Notes: a model not told the origin generated them from the letters alone. A stretch of 64,000 bases of DNA from Stanieria sp. NIES-3757 (GCA_002355455.1 AP017375.1:4765640-4829639), one strand, 5' to 3'; numbered from the stretch's first letter, positions 37,772-47,089 are shown. Numbers and translations are program-made.

Positions 37772-38763
37772 AACAACAAAAATGTTTGATTTGACAAAAG
37801 TTTAAAAAAGTAATCGTTAAAATAAATGTTAATTAATGCCAAAAAAGAAATTTAATTTAATTTAAATTTCTTTTTAATAGCTAGTTAAATTTATACATAA
37901 TAATGCATAATGCTAAAATAAATAGCATATAAAAGAACAAGCTTATTCATGGTGTCATTGAAGTAAAAAATATTTTAAACCTCTTGAATCTTTATACAGT
38001 ATTTAGTAAAATACTATTCTTGTTTATTTTTGATTAAAGTATAGACTGGAGCGGAGCTAGTTTTATAATTATTCAATCTAGTTTATTGATTTTGACAAGA
38101 AAAATATTTTGAAAAATTTAAGACTGTTAGACTTTTTGTCTGAAAAATATAATTATAATTAAATTCTTTATTAAATTATTAGGATTTAATAATTTAGCAC
38201 CTTTTGACACAATTAACCCTAATAATCATTACCCAGTGGAATAGAGAATATTTTGTACTTAAGGCACCACAATCTACTCTACTAAAAAATGTTAAAGTGC
38301 ACTCTCGGTGTCTTCTCTAACATATTTCTTTCTGGTTCTAGAACTTAAATTTAACTGTACTCGACAGAGAATTATTTGGTTGTTCTTTGTGTAATTTACC
38401 TAGATGATAATACTGAAATTGTTCTTCAAAAGTCAATACCAAAACGGTAACTTCACACAAATGAGACAAAGTTCACTTGAGAAATTTACAAGAATAATTA
38501 ATTAAGGTTGAGGCGTAATACAACTCAGTATAAATTACTTTTTTTTATGCCAAGATAATCAATTTGTCATAAAAATTAACAAATCTTGAGTTTTAATGTA
38601 TTATAAGAAAGTATAGAAAATCTGATTTGTAAAAAAGCGATCGCTCTACTGCTAATTTTTCTTTAGAGACAAAAATAAATCCGTCTTAAATTCAAGTTGA
38701 TTCGACGAGGAGCAGATTATCTTAAAGAAGAGATACTTTTTTGAGAAAGATCTGTGAATCACT
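37772..38763. promoter_or_regulatory. 992-bp divergent intergenic region between the glycan locus and aas
   Basis: This AT-rich region separates the start of the long minus-strand locus from the plus-strand aas gene and must contain both promoters. No credible ORF or RNA gene is seen. It includes an AT-rich perfect 14-bp hairpin (37842-37875) and a HIP1 site near 38637. No confident -35/-10 pair could be chosen for either gene because A/T matches are too common. Confidence 0.5.
37842..37875. repeat. Perfect 14-bp inverted repeat in the locus leader
   Basis: The arms at 37842-37855 and 37862-37875 are perfectly complementary with a 6-nt loop. On the minus strand the right part ends in a run of T before the GT26 gene, so it could act as a leader hairpin or weak attenuator about 70 nt upstream of the start codon. 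The stem is nearly all A/T, which limits its strength. Confidence 0.45.
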
Positions 38764-40686
38764 ATGAATAAATTATTTTTAGACTATACTTCAATTCAAT
38801 CTCTTCCTGAAATTTGGGCGATCGCAGCAACAAAGTTTGGTAATACAGTTGCTTTAGACGATCCTCATGCCAAATCTGAAGTAAAAATAACCTATCGAGA
38901 GTTATCGGCAAAAATTAATCAATTTGCTGCTGGTTTACAAGCATTAGGAGTTAAATCTGCTGCCAAAGTTGCCCTGTTTGCTGATAATAGTCCTCGTTGG
39001 TTTATTGCCGATCAAGGAATTATGATGGCAGGGGCTGCTAATGTAGTACGTTCTGCTAATGCGGAGCAACAAGAATTACTTTATATTCTCGAACATAGTG
39101 ATAGTAGTGCTTTAGTTGTAGAAAATCTTAAAACTTTAAATAAATTAGGTTCTCGTGTTGCAGATTTACCGATTGAATTAATTGTGTTACTGAGTGATGA
39201 AACTCCCGAAAGCGATTTAGCCATTAAGATAGTTAATTTTCAGCAATTAATGGCAACGGGTTCAAATAACACTCTTCAAGCAATACCACAAAAGAAAGAA
39301 AACCTAGCTACTCTAATATATACTTCTGGGACAACAGGCAAACCTAAAGGTGCAATGCTTACCCACGGTAATTTGTTACATCAGGTCAATAATCTCACTT
39401 CAATTATTAAAGCAGATGTAGGCGATCGCGTTTTAAGTATCCTTCCTAGTTGGCACGCTTACGAACGTAGTGCGGAATATTTTCTGTTTGCTCAAGGCTG
39501 TACTTTGTATTATACTAACCTGCGATCGCTAAAAAACGATCTGCAAAAATATCAACCTCATTATATGGTTGCTGTTCCGCGTTTGTGGGAATCAATCTAT
39601 GAAGGAGTCCAAAAACAATTCCGAGAACAACCACCGAATAAGCAAAAATTAATCAACTTCTTCTTTGAAATTTCGCAAGAATATATTGAAGCACGACGAA
39701 TTGCTCAGAAAATGAGTTTAGAACATCTTAATCCTTCTGCTAGCGAAAGATTACTAGCTCAAACTAAAGCCAGTTTGTTATCACCCCTCTACAATTTGGC
39801 AGATAAAATTGTCTTTAAAAAAGTTCGCCAAGCAGTAGGCAGTAATGTCAAAACCTTAGTGAATGGTGGTGGTTCTTTAGCTAAACATTTAGATGACTTT
39901 TATGAAATAGTTAAAATACCCCTTCTGGTTGGTTATGGACTTACAGAAACTTCTCCCGTGACTAACGCCCGAACCTTAAAACATAATTTTCGAGGCACAG
40001 CCGGAAAACCCATTCCTCAAACAGAAATTAAAATAGTCGATCCGCAAAGCCGTCAAACTCTTCCTCAAGGAGAACAAGGATTAGTCTTAATTCGGGGACC
40101 TCAAGTAATGCAAGGATACTATAAAAATCCTGAAGCAACTCAAAAAGCGATCGATCCTGAAGGTTGGTTTGACAGTGGGGATCTCGGTTGGGTAACCCCA
40201 GATAACGATCTAATTTTAACAGGAAGGGCAAAAGATACGATTGTCTTAAGTAATGGCGAAAATATCGAACCACAACCAATTGAAGATGCTTGTGTTCGTA
40301 GTCCTTATATCGATCAAATCATGCTAGTTGGACAGGATCAGCGTGCTTTAGGAGCTTTAATTGTTCCTAATCTAGATGCGCTACAACAATGGGCAACTAA
40401 TCAAAAACTTAATCTGAATCTACCTAATCCTAATGCTTCTTTAGCAGAAATTAGCCAAAGTGACTTATACAGCAAACCCGTTCAAAACTTATTTCGCCAA
40501 GAATTAAATTCCCAAGTTCAAAATCGTCCTGGTTATCGTGCTGATGACCGCATAGGATCATTTAGGTTGATTTTAGAGCCTTTTTCTCAAGAAAATGGGA
40601 TGATGACCCAAACTCTTAAAATCAAACGTCCTGTAGTCCAACAACGTTATCAACAACTTATAGATAGTATGTTTGCAGATAAATAA
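38764..40686 (+). CDS. aas: Acyl-ACP synthetase / long-chain acyl-CoA synthetase
   Basis: This 640-aa ANL-superfamily ligase has the AMP-binding motif YTSGTTGKPKGA (186-197), the GYGLTETSP motif and the late ILTGRAKDTIVLSNGENIEP core. The N-terminal half (FAAGLQALGV, NSPRWFIADQG, NVVRSANAEQQELLYILEH) closely follows cyanobacterial Aas, which re-activates free fatty acids as acyl-ACP at the membrane. Length is close to other Aas proteins. It is followed after 57 nt by ylqD, and the pair ends at a terminator near 41213-41240. The symbol rests on remembered similarity. Confidence 0.87.
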   Translation: MNKLFLDYTSIQSLPEIWAIAATKFGNTVALDDPHAKSEVKITYRELSAKINQFAAGLQALGVKSAAKVALFADNSPRWFIADQGIMMAGAANVVRSANAEQQELLYILEHSDSSALVVENLKTLNKLGSRVADLPIELIVLLSDETPESDLAIKIVNFQQLMATGSNNTLQAIPQKKENLATLIYTSGTTGKPKGAMLTHGNLLHQVNNLTSIIKADVGDRVLSILPSWHAYERSAEYFLFAQGCTLYYTNLRSLKNDLQKYQPHYMVAVPRLWESIYEGVQKQFREQPPNKQKLINFFFEISQEYIEARRIAQKMSLEHLNPSASERLLAQTKASLLSPLYNLADKIVFKKVRQAVGSNVKTLVNGGGSLAKHLDDFYEIVKIPLLVGYGLTETSPVTNARTLKHNFRGTAGKPIPQTEIKIVDPQSRQTLPQGEQGLVLIRGPQVMQGYYKNPEATQKAIDPEGWFDSGDLGWVTPDNDLILTGRAKDTIVLSNGENIEPQPIEDACVRSPYIDQIMLVGQDQRALGALIVPNLDALQQWATNQKLNLNLPNPNASLAEISQSDLYSKPVQNLFRQELNSQVQNRPGYRADDRIGSFRLILEPFSQENGMMTQTLKIKRPVVQQRYQQLIDSMFADK

Positions 40687-40743
40687 AATCAGCAAATCGA
40701 AAAATTGAGGTTATAACGTATAAGGTATTGAGGAGTAAAAATT

Positions 40744-41187
40744 ATGGATTATGTAAGCTCTAGTTTAATGCTTAAAAGACCTGTGACGGTCAAAGCCATT
40801 GTCACTACCCGTTGGAAAGAAGAGGTACAAGTTCAACTGCAAAGTCAAATTCAACAGCTTGACGAACAGATGCAGCAATTGGAAATGCAAGGACAAAGAA
40901 CCATTGAAGAAATTCAGAAAAAAAGTGCTAATAACCCTCAAGCACTTAAACAAGTTGAAAATATTCAGTCTCAAGTTAATCAGAAAAAAAGTGAATTGCT
41001 CAATAAAAAAAATCAATTGCTACAACAACTACAACAAGTGCAGTTACTAGAATTAGACCAAGAAGTTGTTCAAGCGCAGATGGAAAGTTTCTTTAGAATT
41101 GAAAAAGGAGACAATCTTGTTAGAAAACTCAATGTTGAAGTAGTGTTAAGAGATGGCGTAGTTGAAGAAATTCGCGGAGAACTCTAG
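40744..41187 (+). CDS. YlqD family protein
   Basis: This 147-aa protein begins MDYVSSSLMLKRPVTVKAIV and then has a long, Gln/Glu/Lys-rich coiled coil (residues 30-105) before a small C-terminal beta segment (VRKLNVEVVLRDGVVEEI). This is the arrangement of the YlqD family (PF11068), conserved in cyanobacteria and Firmicutes, with no firmly established function. It follows aas closely and is probably co-transcribed with it. Confidence 0.85.
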   Translation: MDYVSSSLMLKRPVTVKAIVTTRWKEEVQVQLQSQIQQLDEQMQQLEMQGQRTIEEIQKKSANNPQALKQVENIQSQVNQKKSELLNKKNQLLQQLQQVQLLELDQEVVQAQMESFFRIEKGDNLVRKLNVEVVLRDGVVEEIRGEL

Positions 41188-41212
41188 ACTACTGAGATCA
41201 ATACATTTAAAG

Positions 41213-41240
41213 AGAAGGAATAATTTTGCCTTCTTTTTTT
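41213..41240 (+). terminator. Rho-independent terminator after ylqD
   Basis: The stem AGAAGG (41213-41218) pairs with CCTTCT (41229-41234) across a 10-nt loop and is followed by a T run (41234-41240). It lies 26 nt after the ylqD stop codon and should end the aas-ylqD transcript. Confidence 0.75.
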
Positions 41241-41300
41241 ATGTTTGTTGTTTGCTCTAAACTGTAATCTAAAAAAAGTAAGTAAGATGCAACAACTGCC

Positions 41301-42293
41301 GTGACCAATCATCGCCATACTCGCGTTATCTGTTTGGGAGAAATCTTATTTGATTGTCTAGCTGACCAAATTGGACTTTCTTTACCAGAAGTTATTTCTT
41401 GGACAGCTTATCCAGGAGGCGCACCTGCCAATGTCGCTTGTGCTTTAGTTAAATTAGGTATTCCTGCTGCTTTTATTGGTTGTGTGGGGAAAGACCAAGC
41501 AGGAGAAGAATTAATCCAACTTTTAGATTCAGTTGGGGTAAATAGAACAGGCGTACAACGTCATGAAACCGAGCCGACTAGACAAGTTTACGTGTTACGT
41601 TCCTCTACAGGAGATCGTCAATTTGCTGGATTTGGAGATCATCCAGTAGATGGTTTTGCCGATGCTTATCTTGAAGCTGACGAATTACCGATAGAACTTT
41701 TTGTTGAAGCAGAATATTTAGTGATCGGTACTCTAGAGTTGGCTTATCCTGAAACTAGAGTTGCTGTTTTTCGCGCTTTAGAATTAGCCGATCGCTATCA
41801 TCTCAAAATAATTTTGGATGTTAATTGGCGACCAATGTTTTGGCAAGATGAACAAGAGGCTTTACCTTTGATTCAAAAAATTTGGCAATACGTTGATTTT
41901 GTTAAATTGGCAGAAGAAGAAGCTCAGTGGTTGTTTCAGACAACGGATGCAGCAGCGATCGCTCATAAACTTAATTCAGTCGAAGGAGTTTTAGTGAGTG
42001 GAGGTGATGCGGAAGTGAGTTATTGCCTCAGCGATAATGCAGGTAAAGTAACTCCTTTTGTTGTTGAGGTTCAAGATACTACAGGAGCAGGGGATGCGTT
42101 TCTAGCTGGATTTATTTATAAGTTGTGTCAACACAAACTTAGTAGTCTAAGTGATCCTAATGTTGCCCGCGAAATTGTTACTTATGCTTGCGCGGTTGGT
42201 GGTTTAACTACTACTAAACCAGGCGCGATCGCGGCTCAACCTACAGCTATGGAAGTAGAAACTTTCCTTCAGAAACAAAAAAATTCTTTGTAG
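41301..42293 (+). CDS. PfkB-family carbohydrate kinase (fructokinase-like)
   Basis: This 330-aa ribokinase-fold sugar kinase has the N-terminal GG motif YPGGAPANVACALVKLG and the C-terminal active-site motif DTTGAGDAFLAGF, whose Asp is the catalytic base. The sequence is close to bacterial fructokinases, which phosphorylate fructose released from sucrose. Translation appears to start at GTG 41301; the ATG at 41287 is in another frame and meets a stop after five codons. It lies downstream of the ylqD terminator, so it has its own promoter. Confidence 0.87.
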   Translation: MTNHRHTRVICLGEILFDCLADQIGLSLPEVISWTAYPGGAPANVACALVKLGIPAAFIGCVGKDQAGEELIQLLDSVGVNRTGVQRHETEPTRQVYVLRSSTGDRQFAGFGDHPVDGFADAYLEADELPIELFVEAEYLVIGTLELAYPETRVAVFRALELADRYHLKIILDVNWRPMFWQDEQEALPLIQKIWQYVDFVKLAEEEAQWLFQTTDAAAIAHKLNSVEGVLVSGGDAEVSYCLSDNAGKVTPFVVEVQDTTGAGDAFLAGFIYKLCQHKLSSLSDPNVAREIVTYACAVGGLTTTKPGAIAAQPTAMEVETFLQKQKNSL

Positions 42294-42299
42294 TTGATG

Positions 42300-42347
42300 A
42301 AAACAGAAAGAGAGCCGACGACTTGCCGTGTTTCGTCTCGACTCTCT
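42300..42347 (-). terminator. Strong intrinsic terminator of the sRNA candidate
   Basis: On the minus strand AGAGAG pairs with CTCTCT, continuing through a T-G wobble, CGA/TCG, a bulge and three more pairs (stem 42309-42347, 12-nt loop GAAACACGGCAA). It is followed by TTCTGTTT. On the plus strand no T run follows, so it acts on the minus strand. Confidence 0.7.
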
Positions 42348-42368
42348 AACTGGTTCGCTCCTCACACG
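42300..42368 (-). ncRNA. Small RNA candidate, about 69 nt
   Basis: An independent minus-strand transcription unit lies between the fructokinase gene and the DALR-protein gene. A promoter TTGACA-N17-TAGTAT (42403 to 42375) predicts a start near 42368, and the transcript would end at the strong hairpin plus T-run at 42300-42347. No ORF with a start codon fits. The predicted 5' end carries GTGTGAGGAGC, which is complementary over 10 of 11 positions to the conserved single-stranded motif of the cyanobacterial sRNA Yfr1. The family is not recognised with certainty. Confidence 0.6.
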
Positions 42369-42374
42369 CTTGCT

Positions 42375-42403
42375 ATACTAAATAAGCTTTGTCTATTTGT
42401 CAA
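42375..42403 (-). promoter_or_regulatory. Sigma-70-type promoter for the sRNA candidate
   Basis: Minus strand: a perfect -35 box TTGACA (42403-42398), a 17-nt spacer and a -10 box TAGTAT (42380-42375, 4 of 6 consensus positions). It is the best-formed promoter noticed in the window and points straight at the terminator hairpin 30 to 75 nt downstream. Confidence 0.65.
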
Positions 42404-42524
42404 CCAAATTCAAGTTTTTTTGTGTAAAGTTTTTTTTTGCTTTAAGTAAAGATTAACTAAGCTGATTTGTGGTTAATTTGGCTCAATTCTAAAGTTCGAG
42501 TTTGAACTACTTTCACGGGACTCG

Positions 42525-43484
42525 TTATAGTTCACTTAAAGGGATTGCGCCTAATTGTTGTATTAACAAAGCCAAAAAATATTGTCCTAATGCTACTAAG
42601 CCCAACCTTGCTTGGGCTAATTGGGGGCTAATTTCCCCAAAAATACGGCAATTGACTTCAAAATCGATTATTGCTTGACTTAAATTTTCTGCTAATTTTA
42701 AACCATTAAAAGATTCAGCACTAGCAAAAACATCAACCAGATTGACTAGTTCAAGAATCAAAGCGCGATCGCTCTCATCGTTGAGTAAAAAATCTCCTTG
42801 GCTATTTAACCAAGAAAAAGAACAGGGAGTAAGCAAATTCCAACTACCAACAGCAAAATTACTAGCTTTCAATTTAATTAAACCTTCTCGTTCTCCTAAA
42901 CGTAACAAAGAACAACAACGTGCATGAACGTATTGTAGGGAAAACAAATTATTATGATTACATAAATGATTATTTTCATGAAGTCGAAGCAGATTCTGTC
43001 CTTGCAGGGCGGTGTACCGCGTGACTGTGGCGGTTGTCTTCAGAAATGTAATCAGTTGATCTAACCAATTTATCAAACCTGATTGTTTCAAAGAGAAATC
43101 AATCCAACCTGAAGCCATTAATTCAAGCTCAAACTCCAGACTGGTTTCTTGAGAAGAATTTTGAATGCTTGAAAAAATGTGAATTAACTCTTTTGCCAAT
43201 ACGAGAGGTGACAATTGCCACTGACTAGCTAGAGGAAAACAAATGGCACAACGATACTTAATCTGATCCGATTTAATTGTTTGGGATCGAGATAAAATAA
43301 TTTTTTCTGGAATTAAGGTAACTAAAGATTGTGATAAAACATAAAAATTATGTTCTTGTTGGTATGACTCGATCGCATACCAAAGCTGTTGTTGCAGAAA
43401 ATTTTTAATAGCAATGGAATCAAACTCCCGATGTAGTTTAAAAAACTTATCGAAAAAGGTATTTTTTGATACATTGTTATCCAT
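42525..43484 (-). CDS. DALR anticodon-binding domain protein (stand-alone)
   Basis: This 319-aa protein without an aminoacyl-tRNA synthetase catalytic core has no HIGH or KMSKS motif. The C-terminal half has LQYVHARCCSLLRLGE and ends in FLALLIQQLGAIPL, matching the DALR-type anticodon-binding helical domain of arginyl- and cysteinyl-tRNA synthetases. The N-terminal part may correspond to an ArgRS-like Add1 region. Such orphan proteins occur in cyanobacteria; the role is unknown, possibly tRNA binding. It is divergent from the Crp/Fnr gene with only 45 nt between start codons. Confidence 0.7.
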   Translation of the reverse strand: MDNNVSKNTFFDKFFKLHREFDSIAIKNFLQQQLWYAIESYQQEHNFYVLSQSLVTLIPEKIILSRSQTIKSDQIKYRCAICFPLASQWQLSPLVLAKELIHIFSSIQNSSQETSLEFELELMASGWIDFSLKQSGLINWLDQLITFLKTTATVTRYTALQGQNLLRLHENNHLCNHNNLFSLQYVHARCCSLLRLGEREGLIKLKASNFAVGSWNLLTPCSFSWLNSQGDFLLNDESDRALILELVNLVDVFASAESFNGLKLAENLSQAIIDFEVNCRIFGEISPQLAQARLGLVALGQYFLALLIQQLGAIPLSEL

Positions 43485-43529
43485 GTAGAATCAATATATG
43501 CATCGATATAATCAATTTGCCTCCTCACT

Positions 43530-44240
43530 ATGCACTTCTCCGACAATTCCGCAGAGGCATCCCGCCCATTTTTAACTTGGCAGAGGATCATCGATTGGGG
43601 TCATACCCATTACCGCGATCGCATTTTTAGAAAAGATGAACGTGTTCCGGCACGTCCTGGATTACTATATCTAGTAAACAAGGGTGCTATTCGTCTAGTA
43701 GGTGCTGCCCAAAGTAGCATAGTTCACTTTGATGACGGCGAATCCTCCGAACCTCCATCTGATTTACCAGAAGAAGCTTTTTTAGGATTTGTCGATGCCG
43801 GTCAACCTTTTGAAATTGTGGCACAATCTCCTTTTAATCTCCAAGCTTATGCTCACGTAGACCGAACTGAAGTAGTTTGGATGTACTGGCATGACTTAGA
43901 TAATTGGCCTCATTTTCGTAAAGAGGTTTATGAATCATTTCGTTATCAACATCAGCGTAAATTGTTGTGGCTCAGTGCTTTAGGGCAAAGACGAACTATT
44001 GAACGACTGATGAATTTTCTGACTTTGTTAATCGAAGAATATGGTGAACCCTGTGAAAATGGCTATTGTCTACCTTATCTTTTGACTCATGCCCAAATTG
44101 GCAGTGCGATCGGTTCAACCAGAGTAACGGTTACTCGTTTAATGGGAAAACTGCGTCGTCAAGGTTTGATTTTAATTCAAGATGATAACTTGATTTGTAT
44201 GCCCCATTTGGAAACAGCGAAAAATTATAAGGAAAAGTAG
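43530..44240 (+). CDS. Crp/Fnr-family transcriptional regulator
   Basis: This 236-aa protein has an N-terminal cyclic-nucleotide-binding-like jelly roll (residues 25-150) and a C-terminal winged helix-turn-helix with AQIGSAIGSTRVTVTRLMGKL (in two parts: AQIGSAIGSTRV, then TVTRLMGKL). No Cys cluster for an Fe-S centre is seen, so it is not FNR proper. It resembles cyanobacterial Crp/NtcA relatives without clear cAMP-binding residues. It shares a 45-bp divergent promoter region with the DALR gene, and its 3' end overlaps the convergent histidine kinase gene by 16 nt. Confidence 0.83.
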   Translation: MHFSDNSAEASRPFLTWQRIIDWGHTHYRDRIFRKDERVPARPGLLYLVNKGAIRLVGAAQSSIVHFDDGESSEPPSDLPEEAFLGFVDAGQPFEIVAQSPFNLQAYAHVDRTEVVWMYWHDLDNWPHFRKEVYESFRYQHQRKLLWLSALGQRRTIERLMNFLTLLIEEYGEPCENGYCLPYLLTHAQIGSAIGSTRVTVTRLMGKLRRQGLILIQDDNLICMPHLETAKNYKEK

Positions 44241-46885
44241 AACTTTGCCCCGCCATTAGGATTGGCTTGCGCCCAAACGTTACCCCCGTGACGATAAATT
44301 ATCCGTCCCACAGTAGCTAAACCAATCCCTGTACCTGGAAATTGTGTTTCTGAATGGAGTCTTTGAAAAGGAATAAACAGCTTATCAACTAGATGAGATT
44401 CAAAGCCAGCCCCATTATCTTGAATGCAGTAGGCTAAACTACCGTCTTTTTGAGGAATAGCTTTAAACTCAATTTTGGCTTTAGCTTGATGAGCGGTATA
44501 TTTCCAGGCATTATCTAATAGGTTATTCAATACAATTCGTAATAATCGGGGGTCACCTTTTACTACTAAATTTGGTTCAACGATCGCTTCTAAATGACGA
44601 TGAGATTGACGGGCTTTTAGTTCAGCAATAATTTCTGTCGCGATCGCGCTAAGATCTACACTAACCCAATTCATTTGAAAACGAGTAACGCGGGATAATT
44701 GTAATAAAGCTTCGATTAATTCCCCCATTCTTTGACTATTAGCTCTAATTCTTTGCAAATAGTGTTTACCTCGATCGTCTAATTGTTCTTGATAACGTTC
44801 CCACATTACTTGACTAAAACCACTAATAGCTCTTAAAGGTGCTTGTAAGTCGTGAGAGACGGAGTAAGAAAAAGATTCTAATTCTCGATTAGCAGCCCCG
44901 AGTTGTATGGTACGTTCTGATAAAGCTTGTTTGACAGAAATTAAGTCGGGTAAGTCACAAGCAAGATAGAGAAGAGCATAGACTTCTCCTGTTGGTTTGG
45001 CTAAAGGAATTTTATAAGTATCAAATTGATAGAATTCTTCACATAAAATTCTACTTTCTAGTTGATGGATGATTTTACCTGTGCGAAAAACTTGCTCGCT
45101 TTCTTGAAGAAACTGTTCGCGATAGTCTGAAGGAAAAGATTCTTCAATCTTTTTACCTAACAATTGTTCGGGAGAATCATAACCAAGAATACGAGCAAAC
45201 ATTGGATTGCAATAAGATATCCTTAAATTATCACGATTCATCACCAACAAATAATAAGGTAAAGCATTAAAAATAGTTTTTAATTCATCAAGAGATTGAA
45301 CTAAATCTTGTTCGCGATAGTGGTCTAATTGCTGAACTTGAGTTTCAATTTGTTTGACTTTAGTAATATCAATTACTACACCAATCATTGCTACTACTCG
45401 ATTAGCCAGATCTTTTACTGGTTTGGCAACAGTTTTTACCCAACGAATATTGTGGTTAGACTCCACGATGCGATATTCTATTTCTAAATCGCGTTGAGCT
45501 TTGACTGCTTTAATCGCAGCTAAATCGATTGATTGTCTTTCATTATGATGAATAGTTTGCAAAAAACTAGCATAACTACCATCAAAATTATGCTGAGATA
45601 AAGACAAAATAGTTAAGGCGCGAGAGTCGAGTTTGACTAAATTAGTTTGAAGATTCCAATGCCAAATTCCGCTTTGACTAGCTCCTAAAACCAATTCTAA
45701 TTGTCTATTTGTTTCAACCAGTTCGGTTTCGGTAATAATTAAATTAGTAATATCTTTTGCCATCGAAATCATTAACTCAGTTCCATCATTTAGCTGCGCT
45801 ATAGGAGCAGAAAATAACTCCCAAAAACGTTTTTCTCCCTGGCGAGTAGTTACCGTAACTTCACTGCGAGTACTAACAGTAATTTCTTCTAATTCAGGAT
45901 TAAGATCGATGGTGTCGGGTAGATTGAGTAAAGAATTAACTACTCGTTGAAAAGTAGTTTCATGATCGAGATTGGAATTAAGCGATCGCACTATCTCTTG
46001 ATGTTTGAGATTGGCTCTTCTAATCCATTCAGTAAGAGTAGGAATTTCTTCTAATCCATAGCCTGTGGTTTCTTGCCAACTTTTATTAATATGCAAAACT
46101 TTGCCATCAGAGCGATAAATCATCATCGGAAACGGCGCATTAGTAAAGCAGAGACGAAATCTTTCTTGACAAAGATTAGTCTGGAGGGGAGATTCTTTGA
46201 AAAAATGAGGATTAAGCTTAGTTGGTTCTAAAGTATTAACAAAAACAGTTTGATTAGGCTGAAAATATTCTGCAAGTTCGATTTCTTCTAATAATAATGG
46301 AGCTAAATGTAATTGAGCGCGTCGATCTGTTTCATAGGAAATTTGGGGATGAGATTCTACCCACTGATGAATAAACTTAATATAACTAAGTAAGGCAGTC
46401 AGATAGTTGTACATTCCCATGCCCAAAAATTGACGCACGTTTTGACGACAAGTTTTTGCTTGAGATGATTGGACAAAAAGTAAGACGGCACAACGCAACA
46501 AACTGGTTTCGATTTCTGAGTTGGTTTGCCAAGTGCAACCTTGATTAGCTGGTTGAATTAAATGTTCAAAATCTTCGCTTAAATCAGCTTCATTTTCAGG
46601 CACAGCAGAACGATTGAGTGTCAAGATTTCCTGGGCTGTCACGCCCAAACAACGCAAGCTACAACTATGACAAATGATAAAATAAGGAACCGAACAATAA
46701 CGTCCCAGATAAACGAACAGTTTTTCTTTAAATAAATTTGGTAAAGGATTTTGATAATAGGCTGACAAAGTTTGCTGCCACAAGCTAGCTAGTATTGATG
46801 GTGTAGCCATAGCTGGCTCTAAAAAAGTAGGAAAAAACCCTAATTTTTTCACAATTTCTGCTTTAATTTGACTGTTTGTGAGCAT
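44225..46885 (-). CDS. PAS-domain sensor histidine kinase with AhpD-like N-terminus
   Basis: In this 886-aa protein, residues 1-200 look like an AhpD/carboxymuconolactone-decarboxylase fold, with RYCSVPYFIICHSCSLRCLG keeping the His and Cys positions of that motif. Three PAS domains follow (about 240-380, 395-510 and 535-650), the second with a PAC segment. HisKA has phospho-acceptor His in SYSVSHDLQAPLRAISGF, and HATPase has NLLDNAWKY, DNGAGF and GTGIGLATV. No membrane segment is seen, so it is cytoplasmic. A redox or peroxide input is a guess. Its response regulator is not adjacent. It overlaps the Crp gene tail-to-tail by 16 nt. Confidence 0.83.
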   Translation of the reverse strand: MLTNSQIKAEIVKKLGFFPTFLEPAMATPSILASLWQQTLSAYYQNPLPNLFKEKLFVYLGRYCSVPYFIICHSCSLRCLGVTAQEILTLNRSAVPENEADLSEDFEHLIQPANQGCTWQTNSEIETSLLRCAVLLFVQSSQAKTCRQNVRQFLGMGMYNYLTALLSYIKFIHQWVESHPQISYETDRRAQLHLAPLLLEEIELAEYFQPNQTVFVNTLEPTKLNPHFFKESPLQTNLCQERFRLCFTNAPFPMMIYRSDGKVLHINKSWQETTGYGLEEIPTLTEWIRRANLKHQEIVRSLNSNLDHETTFQRVVNSLLNLPDTIDLNPELEEITVSTRSEVTVTTRQGEKRFWELFSAPIAQLNDGTELMISMAKDITNLIITETELVETNRQLELVLGASQSGIWHWNLQTNLVKLDSRALTILSLSQHNFDGSYASFLQTIHHNERQSIDLAAIKAVKAQRDLEIEYRIVESNHNIRWVKTVAKPVKDLANRVVAMIGVVIDITKVKQIETQVQQLDHYREQDLVQSLDELKTIFNALPYYLLVMNRDNLRISYCNPMFARILGYDSPEQLLGKKIEESFPSDYREQFLQESEQVFRTGKIIHQLESRILCEEFYQFDTYKIPLAKPTGEVYALLYLACDLPDLISVKQALSERTIQLGAANRELESFSYSVSHDLQAPLRAISGFSQVMWERYQEQLDDRGKHYLQRIRANSQRMGELIEALLQLSRVTRFQMNWVSVDLSAIATEIIAELKARQSHRHLEAIVEPNLVVKGDPRLLRIVLNNLLDNAWKYTAHQAKAKIEFKAIPQKDGSLAYCIQDNGAGFESHLVDKLFIPFQRLHSETQFPGTGIGLATVGRIIYRHGGNVWAQANPNGGAKFYFSL

Positions 46886-47089
46886 AATTTCAGGTTGATT
46901 CCTAAAAATGAAAAAATAAAGTACGCATCATCAAATTGAGTTCTCCCTACTAGAGCAAGGAAAAACTTAAACATCATCTTGGTGAGCAATAATTTAGATT
47001 TTTTTAACAATAGACCTGTTCAGAAATTAATTTGAAACTATTATTTCAATGTCTTAAATTTAATTATCGAACAAGTTGAATAGTTAGAT

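Noticed and set aside
42300-42380. Plus-strand Yfr1 sRNA (hairpin, then GCTCCTCACAC, then weak hairpin)
   Set aside because: The layout resembles Yfr1, but the 3' hairpin is only 4 bp, no plus-strand promoter is seen, and the minus strand has a good promoter and terminator. Kept as the alternative in the sRNA finding.
42308-42380. Possible tRNA gene because of GGTTCGCTCC
   Set aside because: The T-loop lacks the conserved A58, the T stem does not pair, and there is no acceptor stem or anticodon arm.
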